Source: Cochliopodium minus (taxonomy: Eukaryota > Discosea > Himatismenida > Cochliopodiidae). Taken from it: 15,003 nt of DNA. Positions 7,174 to 15,003 of the stretch are shown one piece after another. Below the pieces are notes generated by a model that saw nothing but the letters and a program-made list of their open reading frames with translations, did no database searches and was not told the origin of the DNA. Every line of letters starts with the position of its first letter. Position 1 is the stretch's first letter. Both the position numbers and the translations under genes were made by a program. The stretch is taken from contig JAMYWO010000016.1 in assembly GCA_024220525.1 (NCBI GenBank), positions 234,634-249,636 of the forward strand, written 5' to 3'.

Positions 7174-8719
7174 ATGGAATTAATGGACCCATTATCAATA
7201 ATACCAAGCAATGTGATCTATCTGATATATATGAATCTGGATAAAGGGGATATCTTCTCTTCTTTGTTGGTATGCAAGAAATGGAAAAAATTCTTTTTAA
7301 AGGAAGAATTCTATAAAAGAATGTGTATGGCGAAATACAATACTGATGAAATTATAAATAAGAATTGGAGGAAAACATTTAAAGAGTAAATACTTTAATT
7401 ATTAAGAATATAATTCTCATATCTAGTTTTAATATATGAATCCACAAATAATATCTTCCTTAGTTGAAACATAGAACAAATAATTCCAACATAATTTGAT
7501 TCATTCCAATTTTATGAATAAAAATTTTCCTCTTTTATCCAAATTAATAAGAGGAAATAAAATTATATATGATTAACTTGATTGAAATATTTTTTGACTT
7601 TTCTTGATCAAAAAAATTAAATCCCTTTTAATTTGATCAAGATGCATCTCATTTTAAATAAAATTATTGAACGGAGATTAAATTACTTTAATAATTTTAA
7701 GCAAAAATATTTATCTTTGAAATTCTCATCAAAAATTGAATTTAATTCTTTGAAAACTAATCTTTATCCTCTATTAAAGCTTAATAAATGTTGCATCTTT
7801 CCCTATTGAAAGTTGGTTCAACTACAAACAAGAAAAAAATGTGCAAGGAGGAAAAATAGTATTGACAAAAAAAGGATGGGCAACAGTTGTAAAAAAATAA
7901 TAATTTTTTATTATTTTTTTTTAATTTTTTTATTTGATTTATTTTTAAACAGGTAAGCAAAACATGTTTTACTGGAAATATGTTTTACAAAAGAATTTTG
8001 ATCGAAAATACTGCGAACCAAGGAGTTGTGTTGATTGGAATAACTTCTGAAAACAAGGATGCAGGGTATAAAAATATGGGAGATTCAAAAAATGGTGAAT
8101 AAATTTAATATAAATTTTAAAAAAATCTTTATTTTTTTTCAAAAAAAGCAATAGGATTTAATGGATACAAGTAAAATTTTTTTAAAAAAAAACCTTTTAA
8201 ATTTTTTTATTTTTTCAAGTGGATGTATTAGGAATGGAGGTAGGCTGATTCCTTTTCAAGAAAAAGGTTGTTATAAAACTAAAGACATCGTTAGCATGTT
8301 GGTAGATCTTACACCCAATAAGCTTCACAAAGGGTTTGCTTTTTAAATAAAAAATAAATTTTAAAGAATTTTTTTTCGTTTCAGTTTTTCACTTTAAAAT
8401 AAATTTTTTTAATTAAATTTCTTTTAAATTTAATTTTGTAATACAGATGCATATATTATTGGATTAATGACAAATATTTGGGTGTTGGTGCTGTAGGTTT
8501 AAATTCTCATTCTAAAAATTGGTATCTTTGTTTTTCTCTAGCACAAGTTGGTAAAATTCATTAACAAAATTTTTTTTTTGTTTTAATTTCACAAAATCCT
8601 CCTCTCTTTTTTTTACAAAAGGTGATACGATCACAATTTTGCCTTCTTCTAAAATCCCCAAATTGCCCGATTCCATAGATTATGAAAAGGCAGTTTTGAA
8701 TTTATCGAATAAAAAATAA
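7174..8719 (+). CDS. F-box/SPRY-domain protein, FBXO45-like layout (7 exons)
   Basis: Predicted substrate adaptor of a Skp1/cullin-type ubiquitin ligase. Exons: 7174-7385, 7780-7888, 7953-8094, 8149-8170, 8220-8333, 8447-8550, 8622-8719. They total 801 bases, 266 aa. Residues about 5-50 form an F-box (DPLSIIPSNVIYLIYMNL.. VCKKWKKFF), followed by NWRKTFKE. Residues about 108-250 resemble a SPRY domain: GNMFYKRILIEN, GVVLIGIT, AIGFNGYNGCIRNGG, DIVSMLVDLTPNKLH, WINDKYLGVG, WYLCFSLAQVGDTITI. Human FBXO45 has the same order and similar size (286 aa), but identity is low by eye. All junction phases agree. The first intron (394 bases) is far longer than the rest and could hide an extra exon or mark two genes; against two genes, exon 2 has no in-frame ATG. 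The 3' exons are more secure than the 5' join. Confidence 0.72.
7603..7641. repeat. Hairpin-forming inverted repeat in F-box gene intron 1
   Basis: CTTGATCAAA at 7603-7612 is exactly complementary to TTTGATCAAG at 7632-7641. The pairing continues inward as TTAAA with TTTAA after a short A bulge, leaving a small loop. It sits inside the unusually long first intron. Confidence 0.6.
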
Positions 8720-9075
8720 AATTTATTTAATCCCATTTGATGTCCTATTGTAAAACAAAGATTTTTTCTCCTTTTTGTGAAAAAACTTATGTTTTTTTTC
8801 AGCGAATTTTTGTTTGAAAAATTTTTCTCAAAATAAATTTATAAAATAAAAAAAAAAAAAAAAATCATTGTTTAATCATCTTGATAAACAACAGAAGAAA
8901 AGTTAATTGGGCAAGATGTAATCTATGATTGTTTTTTAAAAAAGTTTTTATTTTATATAACATTATTTCACAAAATGAGAATTGTTCTAATCCTTTCAGA
9001 TAAAGAAGCATCCCAAATTAAATAATTTTTCTTTGGTTAAGTTTTGATCCAAAAAAGTACCAAAAGATATCCATC
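8720..9075. other. Convergent intergenic spacer, no gene seen
   Basis: Lies between the 3' end of the F-box/SPRY gene (plus) and the 3' end of the minus-strand gene at 9076. It has A and T runs, including about 16 consecutive A at 8849-8865, and no ORF of note. It should hold the 3' UTRs and polyadenylation sites of both genes; AATAAA-like words are too common here to choose one. Confidence 0.5.
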
Positions 9076-9860
9076 TTAGTTTAATTTGAAGTCAGGATCA
9101 TCATCAATTTTGTTGGGAGAAGAGCTATCAGAATTATCATTACAAATTGGAGGAGAGTGATTTATAGGAAAAATATAGGGATAAAATATGGAATTGGTGT
9201 GACTTTCCGAAGAAGCAGAATGATAAGTAGACTGATAGGAGTTTTCAATACTATCATCACTTTCAGTTTCTATGTTTGATTGAAAAAAGTAAAAATAAAT
9301 TATCATAAATATTTAGCTGAATAATAAATTTTATAAAAGAAAGATCAAAATTAAATTTGTCTGAAAAAAAAAGGATATTATCAACTTATTTTATTTTATA
9401 TAATATTAGGTCTTTTATAAAGGTGGATGATCTTGAAGACAAAAAAAAATAATTTTTCTTTTCAATCAATTTTGATCACTATATCAATTTATAATTTAAT
9501 GAAAATTATTTAGGTTTGAAGTTTGTTATAAAATAAATTCTCATATCAATTGATTATCAATTGATTGAATAACACATTATATTTTTTAAAGAGGTCATAA
9601 AATTATTTACTTTCATTTATGGAACGTTTATTCTCCAATCCTTTGGAAGTTGATTCAGAATCATTGGGATTAAACATGTTTAGATCCTCTTTCACTTTCA
9701 TTATCTCCTTCACAATGGAAATGTTAGACTCCCCCAAATGAATTATTGAACCATTATATCCAAATACACCTCCTTTATTCATATACTCTTGCTGTTTTTT
9801 ATTCATATACTCTTGCTGTTCTTTATTCAAATACTTCGATTTTTTTTTTATAAACATCAT
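9076..9860 (-). CDS. Small polar protein of unknown function, two exons (tentative)
   Basis: I do not recognise this protein. Exon 1 (9860 down to 9611) starts MMFIKKKSKYLNK and contains an 8-residue tandem repeat, NKEQQEYM/NKKQQEYM. It continues with GGVFGYNGSIIHLGE and a Ser/Asn/Glu-rich end, and stops at a GTAAATAA donor in phase 1. The best partner is 9269 down to 9076, after the acceptor ..AAACATAG. It encodes a Ser/Asp-rich tail (TESDDSIENSYQS.. SSSPNKIDDDPDFKLN) ending in TAA. Joined, they give 444 bases, 147 aa. The 341-base intron is long for this window, so a missed middle exon is possible. No signal peptide or membrane segment is evident, and composition suggests disorder. It has the same strand, exon number and intron phase as the gene at 10980-11459, and the tails share a loose NS(V/I)F..Y pattern, so distant paralogy is possible. 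Confidence 0.45.
9545..9565. repeat. Duplicated 10-base palindrome in an intron
   Basis: The perfect palindrome ATCAATTGAT occurs at 9545-9554 and again at 9556-9565, inside the long intron of the minus-strand gene. Function unknown; short AT-rich palindromes are common in such DNA. Confidence 0.7.
9777..9838 (-). repeat. In-frame 24-base tandem repeat (x2.5) in minus-strand exon
   Basis: Units at 9777-9800 and 9801-9824 differ at one base, followed by a partial third unit. On the minus strand they encode the 8-residue repeat NK(E/K)QQEYM. The unit length keeps the frame, in line with coding use of this strand. Confidence 0.8.
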
Positions 9861-10979
9861 TAAAACTCATAATTATTTTTTTTCCACTATTCTCAAACAT
9901 ATCAAACCATATTCCGAAAAATAAACATCTAAAAAGTTCTCAATCTTAATCATCTCGTTCAACATAAATTCTCGAGAAATTTTAAATTTTTATCTTTGAG
10001 GATAAAATTTTGATGGAATTTAAAATTTAATTTTTTTACCATTTTGATCAACCTTTTACTCCCAATTAAAACACATTAGATAGCTCAAACAAATTTGTTT
10101 TAACAGCTCCATTTAAATAGTGAGAAACTAAATCATTTTTTATTTTTGAATAAAAAGAGTCCTTCTCAATTATAAATGTTCTTTAGATTGTAGTAGACAA
10201 TATTAATAAGCTTTTTTTTTTTTTTATATCTTTTAATTTATTATTTTTATTTTTGTACTTTTTGAGTTTTTATAAAAAAACTAAATTTTGTTTTACCTTA
10301 CAAATAAATTTTTTTGGACGAAAAAGCAAGAATTCAACTAGTATCAAAGCCAGTTACAAGAAGAATTATTTTCTTTGAGAAACAAGTTTTTCTATTCGGA
10401 ACTTGGGGAATTGAATCATAAAAATTTAACTTTTCTTTTTGCAAAAAAAAAATAGAATGCAAGTTTGGCGAATTGAAAATTCTGTTTAATCGTTCCAAAA
10501 ATTAATTAAAAAAAAAATGATTTCAAAATAAAAGTATAAGAAAATTTTCTTTGTTTCAAATGGTTTATCAGAATATTGAAGATTTTAAAATATTCATGAA
10601 TCTTTCAATTATTTATTTCTGGATTTCAAAATACGGATAACCTTTTCTTTAGCAAAAAAAAATACCCTGTTCCAACAAACTGTATCAGAATCTTTCACAA
10701 TATTCTTTGATGGAAGAAAATAAATATTATCAAGAATATATCTTAACTACTTTGCGCTAAACATTCAACTTCAAAAACTAATATCATCAGAGTAAATTGG
10801 GAAAAAACAAGATGGGCATTTTTAAATTTGGATGGGTAAACAGTTAATTTCAACAAGTTAAGAAAAATAATAATTCAAAAATTTCAAATAAATAAAATAA
10901 AACCAGGAAGGCAAAAAAAAAATGTAAATTTAATCCCTCCATCTTGTTGATAGCACAAAAAAAAAAAAGAGGAAGAAAG
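9861..10979. other. 1.1-kb region without an assignable gene
   Basis: Lies between the two minus-strand genes. I see no conserved product. Short plus-strand coding-like pieces occur: a 26-codon ATG ORF at 10560-10640 (starting MVYQNIEDF) and a 35-codon exon-like stretch at 10653-10757 that follows a good acceptor (CCTTTTCTTTAG) and ends YYQEYILTTLR before TAA. They could be remnants of a decayed gene or chance ORFs. The rest is A/T runs and frequent stops. Confidence 0.4.
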
Positions 10980-11459
10980 TCAAGTACCAGCCGTGTCTTC
11001 CCATTGAAGAAAGGGAGATTCAGGGTCGATGTATGGGTCGATGTATGGGTGAGAGAAAGTAGAATAAAGATTAAAAACAGAATTTTCTATTTTCCTTGTT
11101 TTTTCATTCTCTCTAACATAAGAATCCTGAATTTTTTTATTCATCATTTCATAAATAGGGTTTATCTTTCCATTATTCAAATCATCTTCTTTAGATCCAG
11201 ATGGGGATTCCCTCATATCTTCTTGTCAAGATAGGTAAAATATAAATTAAACTTTTATAAGAACAAGAAAATTGATACCAAATTGGAGATTAACCCTATT
11301 TTTATCCAAGAATTCTATTTTGTTTTGATGGTGTTGAAAATGTTCGAGAATTGGTTTGATAAAAAAAAAATTTTTGCCTATTGTGGAAGATGAATCAGAT
11401 TCACTGGATTTGTTTGAAAAATTTTCTTTTTCTTTTGATGATATCACAGCTTTTGACAT
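10980..11459 (-). CDS. Small polar protein of unknown function, two exons
   Basis: I do not recognise this protein. Exon 1 (11459 down to 11279) begins MSKAVISSKEKENFSNK and includes a Ser/Asp/Glu run followed by FFFIKPILEHFQHHQNK. Its donor is TTTG/GTATC in phase 1. After a 57-base intron with acceptor TTGACAAG, exon 2 (11221 down to 10980) continues EDMRESPSGSKEDDL.. NPIYEMMNKKIQDSYV and ends DPESPFLQWEDTAGT, then TGA. Together they give 423 bases, 140 aa. The normal intron size and matching phases make this model better than the neighbouring minus-strand one. The ATG used is the first in frame; its context is not A-rich like other starts here, so an upstream exon is possible. Charged, low-complexity composition suggests disorder. 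The opposite strand is also open over 10944-11234, but encodes an implausible Phe/Ile-rich chain. Confidence 0.55.
11023..11046 (-). repeat. In-frame 12-base tandem duplication encoding DPYI DPYI
   Basis: GGGTCGATGTAT occurs twice without mismatch (11023-11034 and 11035-11046). On the minus strand it gives the repeated tetrapeptide near the C-terminus of the 140-aa protein. Confidence 0.85.
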
Positions 11460-12146
11460 AAGCAAACAAACGATGTTAATTTTTTTTTTTAGCCAGCTAT
11501 ATTATGATAGTTACTTGTGATTATAATTTCTTATTCTAATATCTTATTCTGTTCAAATATATTCCTATTCTATCATGTTCATCAAAATAAATCGGTGAAG
11601 TATTTTCAAATTTTCATTTTCAAAAATAATTTAATTTGTTTTTTTTTCTTAAATTCCTATGATTGAATTCAAACTCATCAGTATTATCAAACAAATCCAT
11701 ATTATTTTCTCCATTTAAAATTGTTTTTTTAATAATTCAAAAATTCATTTAATTTCACTTTAATTTTCCAAATTGAATTTTTTATTTATATTTTTTTCAA
11801 TTTTAAAAAATATGAGAAATTAATTTTAGAATTTGAAAAAAATTTCATTATTCTCCCTCATGAAACAATAGATCATTTTCTTCAAATTATTCTTATGAAC
11901 AATTCATTTTTCTTTTTTTTCATTTCCAATCCATTATTTAACCTTATTTTCAATTAGGTTGAATTATTGACATTCTTTAACCTATTTTTGTTTCTCTTTG
12001 ATTCTCTATAAGAGGGAGAAATTAAATTATCTTCATTTAAAAAAAATCCATTCCATCCAACATTTTCAAGGATATTCAAATGAAATGTATTGTAATCTCT
12101 TTTTGAAGGTTTTTGTTGGACCCTGAAAAAAAAAAATATAAAAAAA
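11460..12146. other. Divergent spacer with possible exon remnants
   Basis: Lies between the divergent minus-strand 140-aa gene and the first acetyltransferase gene, so it should contain both promoters. Two minus-strand stretches look coding-like: 12122-11954 and a 27-codon ATG ORF at 11700-11617 (MDLFDNTDEFEFNHRNLR..). I could not join them into one frame. Nothing else recognised. Confidence 0.4.
11954..12122 (-). pseudogene. Orphan exon-like stretch, minus strand (possible gene relic)
   Basis: Follows a T-run plus CAG acceptor-like signal and stays open to a TAA. It encodes a polar, protein-like sequence (QQKPSKRDYNTFHLN.., NVGWNGFFLNEDNLISPSYR..). It has no in-frame ATG, and the next gene on the plus strand starts only 25 bases away, leaving no room for a 5' exon except inside that gene. 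It may be a relic or a chance ORF. A possible donor (AAATAG/GTTAAA) lies near its end. Confidence 0.2.
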
Positions 12147-13334
12147 ATGAAGCGGATAAAAGTGAGGGAATTAAGAAAGGAGGATATAGAAGATATCAAA
12201 GAAATAAAAGTATATGTCCAACAAAATGGATTTGAAACAGATTATCTTCCAAGGGTGATTGAAAAATGGTCCACACAAAAAAATAGAAAACTTCATGTTC
12301 TGGAGTATGATAATAAAGCAATAGGATTTCATTCAATGCATCTATTGGATGGAAATATTATCTTTGCTGAAGCTCTAAGAAGTTTAAAAAAAATTGAATT
12401 TATTTGAATATATTTAAAAATTAAATTTTTTTTTTATATTCACTTATTCAAAAACAGTAAATGAAAAATTTAGAAAACTGAAATTGGCAACTTTCTTTTT
12501 GGAAGAAATAGATAAATTGAAAGAAAAATTGTATCCGAACGCAAGAATAAGATTAGCAGTGATGAAACTCCCAATAAGCTACAGATTGCCCAAAAACGAA
12601 ATCTTCGAGATTAACACTGTATTAATTGAGCAAATACATGTGGATAATTTAATATCTACAACAAAAAAATTGCTAGAAAATTTCAAAGAAGAGAGAATTC
12701 CAATCAATAACGTGGACAGTACAACCATGTACAATTTCTTCAAAGAAAACTTCACTAAAGATCTCTTTTTCATTGAGTGGGTTGCCATGGAAATTTCTCT
12801 TCACAATTTTCAGTCTTTTTTGGATACTGACTATTACTCTCCCTTCGCTTTCGATATGAATTATCTCATTGGAGGAACTTGTAAAGACCTAAAAAAAAGT
12901 TATGGCAAAGCAGGTAATAAATAATTTTGTATTAATTAAAATTCTTTTTTTTTTCAATTATGTTAATTTTATTATTTATTAAATTATGAAATCTGTTTTC
13001 ATTCAAAATTATTTACAACAACAAAATATTTCCAAAAAAGTAATTTTATATTGATTTGAACATTCAAAAAAAAATATTAGTTTGTTTCAATTATTCTTCA
13101 GAAAAAGTTGGAGGCATATTTCACTGCTCTGTTATAAGAACTAAAGATTTCGGAGCTTTTCTTCTCTATTTGTTGAAATCTTTTGAAGAATTCAAAGAGA
13201 AGAAGTTCGCATTGATGAGGTTGTATTACGACACTAATTTGGAATATCTTTTCAGAAAAAGTTTTGATCCTTTTATTTATTCTCACAACATCATCTATGT
13301 TTACGAAGAAAAGAAACTTATCTCTTCTTTGTGA
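12147..13334 (+). CDS. GNAT acetyltransferase, histidine N-acetyltransferase/NAT16-like, copy 1 (3 exons)
   Basis: Exons 12147-12381, 12458-12913 and 13081-13334 total 945 bases, 314 aa. The N-terminal domain has the GNAT layout: VRELRKEDIEDIKEI, DYLPRVIEKW, a beta hairpin LEYDNKAIGFHSMHLLDG, then EALRINEKFRKLKLATFFLEEI at the acetyl-CoA loop. DYLP..W, the segment before the loop and the C-terminal lobe resemble, from memory, vertebrate HisAT/NAT16, which acetylates the alpha-amino group of histidine with acetyl-CoA. The true substrate here is unknown. The loop, normally R-x-x-G-x-G/A, reads RKLKLA and lacks the glycine, so cofactor binding may be altered. Exon 3 was placed by alignment to copy 2: the 24 residues up to KDF have equal length. 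Exon 2 is exactly 456 bases in both copies. The second intron is 167 bases. The ATG follows an A run. Confidence 0.75.
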
Positions 13335-13625
13335 TGAAATTCTTTTAAATTTATTTTGAAAAAGAAAATTTAGTTTTTTTTTTCACTGAGTATACATTTA
13401 TGAAAACTTTATCCAATTTAAATATCGTATTTTGTTGTAATTGGAGTATGACTTTCCTGAAGATAATCGAATTAATTAATGATTGAATAAATAAAAAAGT
13501 TAATCAAAAGAACAATTTAAAAAATATAAATTCCAAATGAAGAGATATCTGGATTATGACCAAACATTCATTTTCCCTTTATATTTTTAGAATTGATGTT
13601 CCCTGATTAAAATAAAAAAAAAAAA

Positions 13626-14868
13626 ATGTTGGTGAATGGAAAGAAAGCTTTTGTTAGAGAATTTACCAAAGAAGATATTCAGGCTATAAAACAAATAGAT
13701 GTATACAGATTGAATAATGGATTCTGCATCGATTATCTCCCTTTATGTATCGAGAGATGGGCAGATTGCAAAAACAGATATTTGGTGACTTTAGAATATG
13801 ATGGCAAGGCGATAGGATTTTGGTCCTATCATCTGATAGATGATGGAAAAATATTGTTCGGAGAAGCATTGAGAAGTAAATTTGTAAAAATGAATAATCC
13901 TCAATCAAATTTTTATCCCAATCATATGTTGGATATCATCTCCATTCAACAATCAAAACAGAATATGAAATATTTTTTATAAACTGTTATGTGAATCAGA
14001 GTCACAATAAACATCCATAATTTAAAAAAAACATATAAAGATATTGAAATCAATTATCCTTGAAATCATCTTATTAATTTATTTTAAAGTAAATGATGAA
14101 TTTAGAAAATTGAATCTTGCAAACTTTTTCTTTGATGAAATCGACAGGATCAAAAGAGAGAAATTTCCAAACACAAAAAATAGAATTTGTATTCTCAAAA
14201 AAAACATAATATACAGATTACCCAAAGATGAAATACTGAACATCAAAACATCCTTTGTGGAAAATAGAAAGATAGAAAATTTAATTTCATCAATTAGGAA
14301 ATTTATCGGAAATTTCAAAGAAGAGAGATATCCTATTCAAAATGAGAACAGTCAACAAATTTTTCAATTTTTTAATGAAAATTACCCTCGAGAGTTAATT
14401 CTCTTTGAGTGGGTAGTTTTGGAACCTTCTCTTCAAAATTTTAAGTTGTTGGAGGAAACTGATTATTATGCTCCTTTTGCTTATGATTTTAGATACAAAA
14501 CTGGAGGTACTTGCAAATATTTAAAAAAGAGCTATGGAAAAGCAGGTAAACCAAATTTTTCTTATTTTTTAAAATTTAAATCATTTTTTTAAAAAAATAT
14601 TTCTTTAGCTTCAATATCTTCTGTTTCAGATCGTGTTGATGGAAAGTTAAAAATTTTGGTTATTTATTCAAAAGATTTTAATGCGATGCTCTTTCATCTT
14701 CTGGAAGGTCTTGAAGAGTACAAATCCAAAATTGACAATTTTTCATATTTCCGCTTTTATTATGACTTATCACTTGAACATCTTTTCCGTACAAATTTTG
14801 ATCAATTTTTGTTTTCCAGCAACAATATGATATTTTTGGAAGAAAAAAATTTTAAATCTTCTTTATGA
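13626..14868 (+). CDS. GNAT acetyltransferase, histidine N-acetyltransferase/NAT16-like, copy 2 (3 exons)
   Basis: Tandem paralog of the gene at 12147. Exons 13626-13875, 14090-14545 and 14609-14868 total 966 bases, 321 aa. Landmarks: FVREFTKEDIQAIKQI, IDYLPLCIERW, LEYDGKAIGFWSYHLIDDGK, EALRINDEFRKLNLANFFFDEI, YRLPKDEI, FEWVVLEPSLQNF, ETDYYAPFAYD, GGTCKYLKKSYGKAG. The C-terminal exon contains SDRVDGKLKILVIYSKDF, corresponding to the VDG..LN.. segment of vertebrate HisAT as I remember it. The acetyl-CoA loop reads RKLNLA, again without the usual glycine. Both intron positions and phases match copy 1, but intron 1 is 214 bases against 76. Reading through intron 1 would give a 118-residue truncated product. 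The start is the ATG after a long A run, 291 bases past the stop of copy 1. Confidence 0.77.
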
Positions 14869-15003
14869 AAAATTAATGAAAAAATCTAAAAATAAATACT
14901 TTTTTTTTAATAAAACAATTTTTTTGTAAAAAAAATAATAAATAATATTTTTTTTTCTCTTTGATCTTTTTTAAAAAAAACTCAGAATTTTATTCTGTAG
15001 TAT

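Noticed and set aside
8849-8865. Run of about 16 A as a possible retrotransposon tail
   Set aside because: Similar runs occur throughout the window, and no target-site duplication or element coding sequence is adjacent.
9545-9565. Repeated palindromes as a CRISPR-like or attachment site
   Set aside because: Only two copies of a 10-base AT-rich palindrome inside a eukaryotic intron, with no spacer array or recombinase gene.
10457-10489. Short ORF MQVWRIENSV resembling the start of a gelsolin/villin repeat
   Set aside because: Only ten residues before a stop and no continuation in any nearby frame. The match is too short to mean anything.
10944-11234. 96-codon plus-strand ORF
   Set aside because: It is opposite a minus-strand gene model with consistent splice phase. 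Its product begins with a poly-Lys run and then becomes implausibly rich in Phe and Ile.
11617-11700. 27-codon minus-strand ORF starting MDLFDNTDEF
   Set aside because: Too short, no splice partner in phase, and ends in an A-run-encoded Lys stretch. Kept only as a remark in the spacer entry.

Overview
The window is nuclear DNA of a eukaryote. It is very A+T-rich, with long A and T runs. Most genes are cut by short introns, mostly 48-140 bases, with GT(A/T)A-type donors and T-rich ..TAG/AAG acceptors. Several initiator ATGs sit directly after A runs. Stops used are TAA and TGA, so the standard code fits. Lineage cannot be fixed from the sequence. The dense short introns, Asn/Lys-rich proteins and HDEL-like ER signal would fit an A+T-rich protist or a simple animal or fungal relative, and I do not commit further.

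Layout from left to right. (1) 170-651 (+) is the last exon of a protein disulfide isomerase, with an unusual CDGC active site and a C-terminal NDEL. (2) 943-2715 and 2927-4725 (+) are a tandem pair of zeta-crystallin-type quinone oxidoreductases. I could rebuild both completely: 14 and 12 exons, each giving exactly 963 coding bases (320 aa). Both carry a 4-base microexon, ATAG. They differ in four intron positions, and one copy has a GC-AG intron. (3) 5445-6467 (+) is an intronless protein with three SAM domains. (4) 7174-8719 (+) is a seven-exon F-box/SPRY protein of 266 aa. (5) 9076-9860 and 10980-11459 (-) are two small two-exon genes for polar, probably disordered proteins of unknown function. 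(6) 12147-13334 and 13626-14868 (+) are a tandem pair of three-exon GNAT acetyltransferases resembling vertebrate histidine N-acetyltransferase/NAT16.

The genes do not form an operon or one pathway. This is a patch of eukaryotic chromosome with two recent-looking tandem duplications. I found no mobile element, CRISPR array, tRNA or rRNA. The most unusual feature is the splicing architecture of the oxidoreductase pair: a 4-base microexon whose own AG abuts the next donor GT, further exons of 11-19 bases, and paralog-specific introns. Exon models were built by eye, from splice signals, reading phase, paralog comparison and family conservation. They need transcript data to be confirmed.
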